Assembly: GCA_963921825.1 (NCBI GenBank)
Contig: OY997592.1
Span: 21,765,432-21,829,431 of the forward strand
DNA from: Erodium maritimum
Lineage: Eukaryota > Streptophyta > Magnoliopsida > Geraniales > Geraniaceae
Length of the DNA: 64,000 nucleotides
Direction of reading: 5' to 3'
A program made the position numbers and the translations under genes. Shown in pieces: positions 34,364-46,492 of this stretch. Numbering within the stretch: position 1 is the stretch's first letter; each line of letters begins with the position of its first letter. A model generated the notes under the pieces. It had not been told where the DNA came from. It did not search any database and was given only the letters and a program-made list of their open reading frames with translations.

Positions 34364-35233
34364 ATGAGATTTTTTTTTGATCAAAGAAAGCATATATTAA
34401 GCAACACTCTTTCGAGGTGAAAAAAGGTTACAAAACAAAAAACACACCTAGCTACAGGTGAGGAGGAACCAATTACAAAAAGAGGTAAAAGCAAACTCTT
34501 TTTTGACAATAAGTACTAAAAAAAGATTTGCAAGGAGCAAGAGGGATAAGAGGCAAAAGCAGCAGAGTTGTAATGCTGCAAATGAGGCCAAGGCAGGTGA
34601 GTAAGGTGTCCAAGTGAGAATTGAGGCCAACAACAGAGGAGAAAACTGGTGTGATTGTTGCCAGGATCTGAAGCTGAGAAGACTTGTGCTTTTGATGATC
34701 TTGCAGCTTCAGTTGAGGCCAGATGGAAGTAGAGCTGGAGCAGTTTTGTAGAAAATCACCCCAAAGAAGCATAAAGATGTGTCTGAGATGGGTTGAGTGT
34801 ATTGGGAGAACATAATTGATTTGTGAGAGGTTACGGAGCTTCAGCAAAGGATTGTGTGAGATAGGACCAGTTTCAGCAAATATGAGAGGAGACCAATGTA
34901 TGTTGAGCAACATTGCAGATGAATCAGGTTATAGATGTAACTGAGAGTAAGGCTACTCCAAACAAAACCTGCAGGAAGTGAAGAGACTTGAGAGGCAAGC
35001 AAGTGATAGCTTGAGGCCCAAGCAAGAGGAACCTGCAAAAGAAAAAACACTCAAAGGAAAAAAACCACACACAAGAGAGGAGGAGAAGAGAAATCCCACA
35101 CTCCAGGAGAGAGAGAACAACCCAAGGACACTCCTAACCTCACCAAGGGAAAAACCTCAACCCCCAACCCAACCCCCCACCCAAAACCCAGTTAAAGAGA
35201 AGAACCAGTTGAGGAGGAGGCTCAAAATGAACC

Positions 35234-38200
35234 TCAAATGGTAGAACAAGCTCTTGGAGAAGCAAACCACTCCTGAATTGTAAAGTGATGATCTTGGTTG
35301 AAAGAGGCCCATTCCCAGCTGTAAGATTTATTAATGATTCTGTGGAAGATTTTTGAAGAGGTCTCATTGATTCCATTAAAAATTAGAGTGTTCCTTGCCA
35401 GCCAAAGGTGCCAAACTATGATCTGAAGTAAGGTTCCCCAACACCTTCTCAGTTTTTTGGGAACCAGATAATGCCAAGAACAGAAGAGATCCTTGACAGA
35501 TGCAGGACAAACCCAACATAAACCCCACCAGTTGCAAATGAGAGTCCAAGTGTCCCAGGCCTTTATACAATGCAGTAGAATGTGAGCTCCATCCTCAAAG
35601 TCCCAGGAGCAGTGAGCACAGAGTAGTTGCTGCAGAGAGAAATCCATGCCTCTGCCTTCTAAGAAGCATTTAGAAGGGATTGCCTCTAAACAGGCAAGCC
35701 AAGAGAAGGCAGAGATTTTAGGAGGAACACCAGGGATCCACACCTTTGAGGCCCAATCTGAGGCAGAGGTTCCTTGCAAGGCAAGCAACCCATAAAATTT
35801 GGTAACAGAGAAACCTTTAGCATCCCACTTCCAAGTTAGCTGATCATCATTAAGGGATAGATGAATGGAGTCCAAGATTGCAGAAAGGACACCCCATTCC
35901 TGAGATTCTCTACCCAGCACAGCTCTTCTGAGGTTTAAGCTCCAGATCCCATCTTCCCAAATGTCTGCTATGAGAGAATGTTTGGTGGTTGATAAAGAAT
36001 AAAGTCTAGGGAAGAGGGATTTAAGTGTAGCATCTCCCCACCAGAGATCATCCCAAAAATGAATTCTATTGCCTCTCCCAAGTACCTAGATCAGGCCCTT
36101 ATTTCAAAAAGCTGTCAGCAAATCTTGGATCCCTTAAGAGTGTCACAAAATGAGAAAGGAAGCTTGGTCTTCCTAATTCAGAAAATTTGTTTAGATCCCA
36201 CTCATTAAAATTCCAACCCATTTTGGCACAAATAGTTTGCTTCCACAAAGAGTTTTCATCTAGGGCAAACCTCCACCACCATTTTGCAAGGAGGGAGATA
36301 TTCATAAGGTTTAGGTCTTTGATACCTAAACCCCAATCAGATTTGGCTTTGCAGACTTGTTTCCAACTCACTTTGCAGAAGACCCTTGAAGGTGCATTTC
36401 CATGCCATAAGAACCTCCTTTTCCATTTTTCAATTTCCTTTAGAACTGATTTAGGGGCTTTGAGAAGAGAGAAATAATAGAGTGGTAAGGCACTGAGAGT
36501 AGATTTGATAAGAGTAATTCTTCCTCCAAAGGAAAGCATCTTTGCTTGCCAAAGTCCAAGACTTTTTTTGAATTTAGAGATGATAGGTTGCCAAGTAGAT
36601 AGCCTCTTGAGGCTGGCACCCAGAGAAAACCCCAAATAAGGTAAAGGCAATGTACCAGTCTCACAGCATAGTCTACTTGCAAAAGCATCAATATCTGGTG
36701 TTGAGAGATTGAAAGATATTAAGATGGATTTGCTGAAGTTGACTTTTAGTCCAGAGGCCAACCTAAAAATCTTGAGTGCATTTTTCAGATTCTGGGCTGC
36801 ATTAGTTTATGCTTTGATGAAGAATAAAGTGTCATCTGCAAATTGCAGATGAGAGATGAGTGGACCATTTATCCCTAGAGAGATGCCTTGGAATTGATCA
36901 TGCAGTAACCTAGCTTTCATAACTTGGTTGAGCCCTTCAGCAACTAAAGCAAATAGAAGTGGTGACAATGAGCAACCTTGCCTTAAACCTCTGTGGAGCT
37001 TGAATTGTGGGGATGGTGAACCATTAATGAGAATGTTGACATGGGCCTTGAAGCAGGATATCATCCAGAGCCTCCAGAGACTTCCAAAGCTCATTTTAGT
37101 GAGCAATTTCATGACATACATCCAGTTGACATTATCAAATGCCTTCTCAAAGTCTGCTTTGAATAAGAGAGCAGGAGTTTTGGATCTTCTAATCTGATCC
37201 AGGACGTCATTAGCTACAAGAACCCCATCTAAGATTTGCCTCCCAACTAGGAAGCCAGTCTGCTCAAAGCCAACAAGTTGATTTATCACACCTTTTAATC
37301 TTGAGGCCAGTATTTTGGTAAGAATCTTGTAAGGCCCACCCATTAGGCTGATGGGTCTGTAGTCATTAAATGTTAATGGTGTCTCATTCTTTGGTATCAA
37401 AGTTATGAAAGAAGAGTTGAGTGTCTTCCCCAGGTGACCAGACATGTGGAAGTAGTGTAAGAAATTCATCAAATCTTCCTTGATGATAGTCCAACAAACC
37501 TGATAGAACTTGAGAGTAAAGCCATCAGGGCCAGTTGCCTTTTCTCCATGACAAGCCATTATTGCTTTAAGTGTTTCTTCTTCAGAGAATGGCCTCTCAA
37601 TGTCTTGTGATTGCTGAACTGAGATGGAGTTGAAGCTCAAAAGGTTTAGGTTGGTGAGATTAGCCATGGGGCTAGATAATCTTGCTTCAAAATGAGAGGA
37701 TGCAACCTCTTTAATCTGAGTGAGATCTTGCAGCATTGTGTCATCAACTAGGATTTGTGTAATTTTTTTCCTTACTCCTTGAAAGTTTGCCACCCTATGG
37801 AAGAAACCCGAGCCTTATCACCCTCATAGAACCATTTTTTTCTTGCTTTTTGGCTCCATAATTTGGCTAGCAATTTTGTCTTTCTGATTATGGAGTTAGG
37901 GCCCTATTATCAAGTAGTGCATCAAGGTTATCCAGCTTTGATGTGAGTTGAGCAATGTCTGTATCAAGATACCCAAACACTTGGGAATTCCATTCTTTGA
38001 GGTGTTCCTTTAATAGTTTGAGCTTCTTCCAGAGAATAATGTGAGGTTGGCCTGTGAGATGTAAATTTTTCCAGAAATGCTCCACCAGATTATAGAATCT
38101 CCCATCTTCAATCCAAATGTTGAGAAACTTAAAAGGTCTTGGACCCCAATCAACTTGTTCTTCAAAGAGAAAAATTGGTCTATGATCTGAGATGGACCTT

Positions 38201-38811
38201 GGCAAGCATTTTTGGGTGAGATTATTGAATTTGGATATAAATTCAGAAGAAACCAGGAATCTATCCAATCTTGAGGCTATGGAGCCAGTGCCAAACCAGG
38301 TGAATCTCCCCCCTGCTAGAGGTAAATCAATTAGAGCAAGAGTGTCAATGAGAGCTTGAAAATTGTTCATATCTCTGGCAGACCCTCTAGAGGATGATCT
38401 TTCATCAGCAGATAGTACATAATTGAAATCTCCAGCTAAGACCAAGAGTGAGGGGAGATTTTGAATATTCAATGCAGCAGTTAACTCTATCCAGAGAGCT
38501 CTTCTTCCTGATCTTGAACAAGAGGCATAGATATTTGAGATGCAGCAAACTTCTCCAGTTGCTTTAAGAGAGCCAAACCAGATCATTGCCCCATTTAATT
38601 TATGAATTCTTGTGAGGTTGAAATAAGAGGTTTTCCAACACATAATTAGACCTCCAGATAGTCCAACAGATGGAATATAGTCCAATTCCCATCCCCCAAC
38701 TATACCACAGGATCTAAGGAAGCTGATAGAAGGGGAGAGTATTTTTGTTTCTTGTAAGAGCAACATTGAGGGATGTTGCTTGCGGATCATGTTCCAGGAG
38801 AGGACATTCAT
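35234..38811 (-). pseudogene. LINE-B ORF2: endonuclease-reverse transcriptase, frameshifted
   Basis: The likely start is ATG at 38811 (MNVLSWNM), 8 bases after the ORF1 stop. The endonuclease has LLLQETK, AGDFNYVL and SISDHRPI and runs to 37888. A frameshift separates it from the RT (36807-37793): GPDGFTLKFYQ, YRPISLMGGPYKILTK, FKADFEKAFDNVNW, RQGCSLSPLLF and catalytic LQFADDTLFF. A TAA follows FFIKA; the same frame resumes at 36761-36099 (FGGRITLIKSTLSALPLYY). Another shift leads to the C-terminal zinc-finger part at 35234-35920 (CAHCSWDFEDGAHILLHC). It is dead, but all catalytic blocks are recognisable. Confidence 0.88.
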
Positions 38812-38818
38812 CTTTGAT

Positions 38819-41230
38819 CTAGATGAGAGGAAGAGGAGTTGGTAAGAATCCCAACTCCACAGGAGTAACAAGGCTTGAATTTAACTGCAAGACAAATTCA
38901 CCACCACCAACAGAACCATCGCCACCACTATCAGAGGCCTTATCTGAAAAAACCCTCTCATCATCCAAGGAGGCAAGTTGATTCAGAACCAAGTCTTCAC
39001 TACAGTCAGCAGAGATTCCAATCACCTTAGCAAAGGTCCAAGCCTTCTTAGCCTCATTCAAATGGCTTTTAGAGACAAAGGTTTTAGGGTTTGAGCCTTC
39101 CTTTCTTTTGGATCTTGTGGAGTAGTGATGAGGTGAAGGCTGTGGGTTTTTGTGTTTTTTTTTTTGTTTTGGAGAGAGGGGGGAAAATGAGTCAGGTTCA
39201 AAACTATCAGCTTGTGGAGGAGGGAAATGCAGAGTATAATTGTCACTGCCCAAGCAATCCAAGCCAAGTATCTTAGTTGGAAGTAGTTGTGATGAGGGTG
39301 ATGTTTGTTCTGAAAATAGCTCTTTTGTTGCAGTAGCATTTAATGAAGGTTTGCCCAATGTGTTTCTCTCACCTGAAACTGGGGAAAGTGTTTTTTGAGC
39401 CTCACCCATTATTAAGTGTTGATGTAAGTTTGTGCTTGTGTCATTGAGATTGGACTGAGCTGGTTGCAAGGGGATCGAGTTGGTCTGCTTCGGATCAGAC
39501 TTAGATTGAACAGTCAAAATGTTGTGAGGGCTCTAGGAAGGGGAAGCTCTGAGTTCATCCTCATTCAAAGGAACAGAGGCATCCAAAGAATCTTTCACCA
39601 CCAAATTTTGCAGAAAGGAGAGATCCGAGGGACTTGTTTGTGAGCCTAGGACTTGAGTTGATCCTTCTAAAGCCCCCAAATGATTAGCAACTTTTTCAAC
39701 GATCTTTGTGGCAGTTCCAGAAGCATTAATTTCTTGGTGTTGAGAAGGAGGAATGTCTGCAATAGAAGCAGGGTGAGGAGGCTGTGTGGGTGAGTCTTTG
39801 TCATCCGAGGTTGGTGAACAAGTATCTCCCAATTGTGTGGAGGGGCAGTCCTCATTTAAGGACTCAGTATCAAAGCTGATATTGTCCTCTAGGTCTTCAA
39901 ACAAGGAATTAATGAGAGGGATCTCAGCAGGAGTTATGGTCTGAACCCACAAGGAGTATTTATGTCTGCCTAGTATTAACTCAGTGGGAGAGTCAATAGG
40001 GGTATAACTTGATGAAATAATTAGTAGGTAAGCCTCATTGATTTGAACTGCAGCTGTAGTTACGGGATGAGTATACATATGCTTTCCAAACTTTGCGACT
40101 GCAACATCAAAAGATTCATCACACCAGCCATGGTAGGGAACTCCCTTCACTTTGACCCAGCTTAGATGACCACCACTTCTTTCCAGAAGTTCTTTTCCAG
40201 GGATGAAGGAGAGCCAATTTTGGAGCCATACTCCATCATCTTTCATGATTTCCTTTTCCAGATCTCTGTTGTTGCAATGCACTAGTAGAACCTGATTCCC
40301 CAAGTATTTGAGATTGACTTCACAAACCCCTTCCATTGTTATATCTCTCATAATTGATTGTGCATTGTGATTCTTATGTGCTATAGCAAGATGAGAGTTT
40401 CTTAAGTAGACCAGTTGTTCAGTGACCACTGAACCTTGAATTCTGAGAGGTTCTTCTGGAGTAAGCCTTTGTTTTACAGTAGCAGGAATGGAGCTCTTAT
40501 TTCCAAAGGCTTTGGTGACAAATAATTTGTATCCATTGCAAGTATAACCATTGAAGAGAGAAATGGCCTTTTTCAGTTGGTACTGTAGGAGGAAGTAGTA
40601 GAAACCATATGTCTTGCCAAAATTACTAGCGTTTGCAGCAATATGAACTTTAAGAACACCTCTAATATCAGCAAAGAGATTTGCCAACCACTCCTCATTG
40701 GCAGAAGAAGGTAAGTTATGGATGTAGGCCACAAAATTAGAGGGAGGTGTTGAGGTTGAGGCTTTTCCTTGCTGTTGTTTCTGAAACCATCCAAGCTGTT
40801 GCTTGCCTTTGAAATAAAGTTTATCTTGCAAAGAGTAATCAATGATACCCTGGGAATAACTTGGAGTTGCATCAGGTCCAGAGAGGATTGGTTTGAAATG
40901 CTTGTCATAAAACATTCTCTGACCATCTATAAGCTTTGTGCATCCACCAGGGGAATACTCTTGAGTTCGTTCACTAGAGGAAGAGCTTGTGGCTTGAGTC
41001 CTCTTTGTTGAAGGCAAGGCAAGTTCATGTTGATGATGTGCAGCAGGGCTCAGAGGATGGAGTAAGGTGGTGTTAGCCAGAGTACTGAGAAGGGGTCTTT
41101 CAAAACCAGGAGTAGGCCCAATTGAGGAGGATTGACTTCCTTCTCTAGGTAAACTAGTGGGGGCAACAATCAAATTGCAAGAAAGTTCTGCCATAGTTAG
41201 CATTGTGAAGAAGATGAGATAAGGAGCCAA
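38819..41230 (-). pseudogene. LINE-B ORF1: RRM-containing protein with one in-frame TAG
   Basis: One frame from 41230 to the TAG at 38819, interrupted by a single TAG at 39533-39535. A long N-terminal extension (residues 1-165, Ser/Thr/Gln-rich) precedes the RRM at about 166-245 (AYIHNLPSS, KTYGFYYFLL, GYKLFVTKAF). The DUF4283-like region follows (GVWLQNWLSFIPG, LSWVKVKGVPYHGWCDESF) and then an acidic tail with the basic block KQKKKHKNPQPSPHHYSTRS. The true start could be the second Met at residue 13. RNA-binding role by family. Confidence 0.85.
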
Positions 41231-41635
41231 GGAAGGGCGAGGAAAGGTGGATGATTAGAATCAAGAGTAGAAAGGTCAAAGGTGGTCCGATGGAAATGGG
41301 ATTCCCATCATGGACACAACACCTGACGCAGAAGAAAAAGGATGAAGAACTTCAGAACATGAAGGAGGTGGAACAGTAGAAAAGCAAGATCTTCAATGTA
41401 CAGTGATGAAGGCACTGTAGTAGTTTGAGAGAAAATTTTGTTTGTTGTGGACAGCATGAGATTTCAAATGATGTTAGATTTTGAATTGAGGAAAAAGGAT
41501 GCACTGACCTCTAACCATTGCTTACTTCTATTAAATTGAAGACCTTGAAGATTTTCAAAACACCCTTGATGATTCTAATCTTCCAAGTCCTCCCACTATT
41601 TCTCTCTCTACCTGATGGTATATGAGATTTCGTAA

Positions 41636-43054
41636 ATGAAAATATTGTGTGAACTTGGGAACCAACCAATCAAGCTGGGTAAGGAGCCATTGCCTGGGTC
41701 AGTTCCGGGAGTGAAGAGGAATGGTCCGGTCGTGAAGAAGGACGTGAATGAACAGTCCCTGGTTCAGGAAATTGCGACGGTTGTATCTCGTTCTGATGGT
41801 ATTGGTCTTTCAGATATGTCAGGAGTGGTCACTCCGGTATCGACTTCGGAAACTTTGACGGATCAAGGCAACACACCTTCAGAATTGGCTGCGAGTTCTG
41901 AGTCTCCAAGGTTATCAGGTACCAAAGTTTTTGTGTATAATTTACCTTTTGGCACACTTGATGATTGGTTGCGGAAAACCTTTGGGAAATTTGGCAAAGT
42001 CGGGTCTGTCGTCGCCATTAAACAACCAAATAAGAAAGGTCGATGTTTTGGTTTTGTGGAGTTCCTTTCGTTATCAGTAGCAAAGAAGGCTATTGAGGTT
42101 TATAATGGGTTCAAATTTAATGGTTTTATCTTGTTCGTGGTGTTGGCACGCCCAGAACCAGCACCGTCTTTGGTTAATCGTTCTTCTTCCTCAAAACAGA
42201 GCTTAGTCTGTTTGGACGCGATTAGAAGTAAGGAAGTGGAGGAGCGAGCTTTGCAGGAGAAGGTTTTGATGGGGATGGAGGGTAGCTCGTCTTCTGGAGG
42301 TGTAGGGAAGGATAAAGTCTGTGTCAGTGATGATTCTCAAAAACAGAGCATCGTTTTTGGTGGCCCGAGATCATCGTTTTTGCAGGAGAAGAGACCCAAG
42401 TTACAGGATGGGATGCTGCTGAAACTCCTGCTCGACGGCGGCCGGAAATCGACTTCGGTGGTGGACTGGTTGTCGGAGGAGATCCGAGCGCAGATCGATC
42501 GTTTGATGCCTGTATTTCGCGATTCTCATTTTTCAAATTTGGGAATCGTATCTGGTGAGGTATTACCGGAAGGTCCGGCTGATATTTCGGGATTTGACGA
42601 TGTGGTTTCGGTTTCGTCGGATTGTCTTGTTGCACAAGCAAATCAGGTAACGCTTGATGCACGTCTAGCAGATCCGGTTTCAAACGCTGCTGTCATGGGC
42701 TTGAATGGTGAGGCTCAATCCTTGGGCTTTAAGATGCCTGGTAGTGCTATTTCTAACCCAAAGAACATTGGTATAAAGGAGGTTTCGAAGGTTCAAGTGG
42801 GTGGCGTTTCAGGCTCGGTTGGGGAGGTTTCGGTGGATCCTGTATCGGGGGTGCCAGTGGAAGCGGAGGAGAAGGAGAGTAGTCCTTGGAAGGATGCACT
42901 CCTCCAACCTCGTCAGAGCCGATCTTTTATTTATAATGTTGTTACTCGGTCGAGAAATCGCTCTTTGACTAGGGAACGTACCATCAACACAGCGGCTCCC
43001 TTTTCGACCTTGTGGAAAGCATCTCATAAGGCTCGGCAAAAATCAGCTCAGTAG
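41636..43054 (+). CDS. LINE-type ORF1 protein (RRM), intact frame, no ORF2
   Basis: An uninterrupted 472-residue frame. The RRM is at residues 96-175 (KVFVYNLPFGTLDDWL, RCFGFVEFLSL, NGFILFVVLARPE). It is followed by low-complexity sequence and ends with TRSRNRSLTRERT and KARQKSAQ. Instead of an ORF2 it is followed by a 190-base 3' UTR and an A-run at about 43240-43249. Nothing here supplies an RT, so it would depend on another LINE. The ATG used is the first in frame; the 5' leader may have been displaced by LINE-B, which ends 5 bases upstream. Alternative: a host gene for an RRM protein, but the 3' A-run and the similarity to LINE ORF1 argue against it. Confidence 0.65.
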   Translation: MKILCELGNQPIKLGKEPLPGSVPGVKRNGPVVKKDVNEQSLVQEIATVVSRSDGIGLSDMSGVVTPVSTSETLTDQGNTPSELAASSESPRLSGTKVFVYNLPFGTLDDWLRKTFGKFGKVGSVVAIKQPNKKGRCFGFVEFLSLSVAKKAIEVYNGFKFNGFILFVVLARPEPAPSLVNRSSSSKQSLVCLDAIRSKEVEERALQEKVLMGMEGSSSSGGVGKDKVCVSDDSQKQSIVFGGPRSSFLQEKRPKLQDGMLLKLLLDGGRKSTSVVDWLSEEIRAQIDRLMPVFRDSHFSNLGIVSGEVLPEGPADISGFDDVVSVSSDCLVAQANQVTLDARLADPVSNAAVMGLNGEAQSLGFKMPGSAISNPKNIGIKEVSKVQVGGVSGSVGEVSVDPVSGVPVEAEEKESSPWKDALLQPRQSRSFIYNVVTRSRNRSLTRERTINTAAPFSTLWKASHKARQKSAQ

Positions 43055-43250
43055 GCATTTTTGTGTTTTTTATTTTGTTTGGTTTTTTGTTTCAGGGGTA
43101 AGGTTTCCTTATAGTTCTCCCTTAACAGAATTCCTTTGTAAGTGTGTTACTGGTCTTTGACCTTTTCCCCTGATTGTCTCAAATTAGGGTATTCTGTTTC
43201 CTCCTGGATTCAGTCTTATTAATAAATTTTTCGAGCTTATAAAAAAAAAA
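43055..43250 (+). other. 3' UTR and A-tail of the ORF1-only LINE
   Basis: T-rich sequence running to TAATAAATTTTTCGAGCTTA and an A-run. It forms the start of the repeated segment F and therefore recurs at 45873, 48691 and 51509. Confidence 0.7.
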
Positions 43251-43674
43251 CGTGTCTATATTATTATCTGCATGCAACTTTCTATCAACAATTACAATGA
43301 AGAGGTGTGATGAATCATCACTTGACTTTCCATTATACCAATAATTATTGATCACAAACATATGATATATCTTTAAGGAGATATAAATCTTACATTCTCC
43401 CACTTGATCAATAAATGCCATAATACACAAAATAAGATATCAAACGCAAAAAAGCGTTCTCCCAAACCCTATGGGGTTTCGATTTTTGACCACTATAGGG
43501 GTGGGTTTCATCGTCGTCGGCGCCTCCAAACAGCAACTCCGACTCTCCACTCCGGCTTCACCATGCAATCTGATAGCCCATGGATCCCCTACCCTCTCGT
43601 GCGACCGCCCGACCCACTTCATCGCCTCCATGCCTCCAACCGGTTCGTGCACTGGCAGCCGTAGCAGCTCGTAC

Positions 43675-45362
43675 TGTTAGTCTTAGTGCCCGTAGTTCAA
43701 TCCTAAATGTCCAAATGTATATATCATCGTTAGCAATAAAATTAAAGCGGCTTTATATTACTTATGTGTTGGAGTAATATATCGATGTGTGCTCTGATCT
43801 ATGCCCACCATGCGAATAGAACCATAGATCGAGATAGATCACACTCGATGGGTCCCTAGTCAACAAAGCTTCACTAGAAGCGACTAGTATGAAAGATGGC
43901 TCTTTATGGCTTACGTTCTGTTAGTCATTGGAATGAGATTCCGGAGTCTGATCATAGATATCATGTGGGACATGATATTGGACGACCCGCCCTGAATATG
44001 TGCCATAGATTAAGTCATGAACATATTCAGTGTTGTAGCTTGTCATGTATCCTTAGACCAAGGAGTCTTTGTGATCGCTATGTAGTCAACAACTGAGTTT
44101 GACCTGAGCCTAACGTTGTCCGTAACAGGGCTTCCATAACGGCCAGGATTGGCTTGGGGACGGGCTACATGAGTGACACGAAAGACGGCTAAGGGATTTA
44201 TCCCTCATACTAAGGTATGGGAAAGATATCGGTTCTCGGCCACTTGATCGAGAGTGACTGGAAGAATAGCATGGCCATGCACATGATACTGGGTATCATA
44301 TCTTCAGTCATCTCACATATCAAGGAACGGTGATTGAGAATAATAAGGATGACGGCTCTATGCCTTATCTCAATCAGGATATCGGAGATAAAAGGATAAT
44401 GACAGGGACGACGGAAAGGTTAGAATCGACAGGGTCGATTCGTTATGTAATGTCGGGCAATACTAAAGTCTCGTTAGTTGCCACTTAAATAGGATCAAGT
44501 AAAATGGGATTTTACGTTGATCTATTGACATGCATAAACCTAAGGGTCACACCGGAGGATGAAACTCATTGACACATTTATGGAGAATGGCCAAAAGGGA
44601 GTTGTCTCGGGACATGACCAAAACTGGGTTTTGGGTCATGTGCCCGTAAGTGAATAGGACTTTACGGATCGAGACAAGGCTTGGAGTCTTGGGATTGATC
44701 GCGTCGGATAATGTTGGACATTTCCGGTATGGAAGGCTTGGAGGCGATGAGCGAATCACGGGACCTCGTTGGAAATGGCCACGGGCCATGTTCCAAGAGG
44801 CCCATGAAAGGCCCATGCAACCAAGGCCCATGGAACTAATTAATCAAGTCTTGATTAATTAGTACTAAGTAAGCAAGACAAGGATTAAGGTGTTGGTGAT
44901 TCACCACCTAACCCAATCTTGTCTTGCCATACTTTGTCCTATTTACACCTTACTTGACACCATACTTGTCCCATGCCTTTAGTTGGACAAGTATGGGTTT
45001 TGTTATGTTTAAGTCATCTTTTTTCAACATAACAAACACAAGACAAGAATAGGAAACACATTTTCTCTCCCTCTTCCATGGCCATTTCGGGTTTGGCTAG
45101 TTTCCTCCTCCATTTTTGTGTTCTTGAGTTCTCAAAGAGAAGAACTACGTGGCTTTGATTCCCATGTGGATACGTAGGCGTCTTGGAGACTCAAGCCAGT
45201 CATTCGTTAACCGGTGTTCTTGTTTTGGTAAGAGTTAGTGCTGAATTTTTCTCTTGTGAATCCATTCTTTGTTAGTTGTTTCATGGTTTTAATCGTCTCT
45301 TGGTTTTTATTGATTTTCCGCTGCGAGTTGGTTCATCTCCAACCCTACCTCGAGACCCAACA
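43675..45362 (+). repeat. copia LTR, array copy 1
   Basis: 1688 bp, TGTTAG...CCAACA, same family as the LTRs of the element at 54483-62943. It is followed by the primer-binding site and leader, so it has the layout of a 5' LTR, but no gag-pol follows. Confidence 0.93.
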
Positions 45363-45363
45363 G

Positions 45364-45375
45364 TGGTATCAGAGC
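45364..45375 (+). promoter_or_regulatory. primer-binding site (initiator Met tRNA), array copy 1
   Basis: TGGTATCAGAGC lies one base after the LTR end; it is complementary to the 3' end of plant initiator methionine tRNA, the usual copia primer. Also at 48182-48193 and 51000-51011. Confidence 0.9.
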
Positions 45376-45871
45376 CGTGCTACCTTCGGGATTCACAAGA
45401 CGGTGTTCAAAGTTTCGGTTTTGCTTGAAAGTTTCGTTTTGGCATGTTGTTTTGCTAAATTGATTGATAACATGTTTTAAATTATTGTTTATGGATTTAA
45501 TGCATGTAAAATGAATTTTTGAAAATTATTTCAAATCTGGAAATTTTGAAAAAAGTTTGATTTTTCGGGTCTCGGGAGCGGGACTCTCGGGGAGCCGAAA
45601 CCGAGACCGAATGGGGCTCCGTTGGACGGAGCTAGGCCAAGCATGACCATTGGATGGTTGATATGCCAAGGCTAAACCATTTTGTTAGTTATGACGAGTT
45701 TGGAACCATCATGACGAACTCGAAGATCAAATGTTCAAAAGTTTCATTTTTGAACGGTTTCGATAAACCGAGAATCAAAAAATTTCGAAACTTGGTTATG
45801 AATTAAAACCGGAAAATCACATGATGTTTGATAACATGCTTGTTTGATAACACGATGTGTGATGTGATGTT
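45376..45871 (+). other. copia leader with strong hairpins (array copy 1)
   Basis: The untranslated leader downstream of the primer site. GGTCTCGG (45568-45575) pairs with CCGAGACC (45601-45608), and GCTCCGT-TGG-ACGGAGC (45616-45632) is a perfect 7-bp stem. A third possible stem is GTTCAAAA with TTTTGAAC near 45729-45752. The leader is cut at TTGGCAT, where segment F begins again; in the complete element it continues toward gag. Confidence 0.75.
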
Positions 45872-46492
45872 GGCATTTTTGTGTTTTTTATTTTGTTTGG
45901 TTTTTTGTTTCAGGGGTAAGGTTTCCTTATAGTTCTCCCTTAACAGAATTCCTTTGTAAGTGTGTTACTGGTCTTTGACCTTTTCCCCTGATTGTCTCAA
46001 ATTAGGGTATTCTGTTTCCTCCTGGATTCAGTCTTATTAATAAATTTTTCGAGCTTATAAAAAAAAAACGTGTCTATATTATTATCTGCATGCAACTTTC
46101 TATCAACAATTACAATGAAGAGGTGTGATGAATCATCACTTGACTTTCCATTATACCAATAATTATTGATCACAAACATATGATATATCTTTAAGGAGAT
46201 ATAAATCTTACATTCTCCCACTTGATCAATAAATGCCATAATACACAAAATAAGATATCAAACGCAAAAAAGCGTTCTCCCAAACCCTATGGGGTTTCGA
46301 TTTTTGACCACTATAGGGGTGGGTTTCATCGTCGTCGGCGCCTCCAAACAGCAACTCCGACTCTCCACTCCGGCTTCACCATGCAATCTGATAGCCCATG
46401 GATCCCCTACCCTCTCGTGCGACCGCCCGACCCACTTCATCGCCTCCATGCCTCCAACCGGTTCGTGCACTGGCAGCCGTAGCAGCTCGTAC

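Larger units (their letters stand above)
34373..41621 (-). mobile_element. LINE-B, nearly full-length L1-type LINE
   Basis: A 7.2-kb minus-strand LINE: a T-run at 34370-34378 (poly(A)), 3' region with frames to 35233, ORF2 (35234-38811), ORF1 (38819-41230) and a 5' leader (41231-41621). The 9-bp ATGAGATTT at 34364-34372 and 41622-41630 is a possible target duplication; it is short, so the ends are less certain than for LINE-A. The organisation equals LINE-A, but decay is further advanced. Confidence 0.85.

Noticed and set aside
41636..43054. Host gene for an RRM protein.
   Set aside because: Layout and RRM resemble LINE ORF1, it has a 3' A-run and lies between LINEs. Still kept at moderate confidence because the frame is intact.
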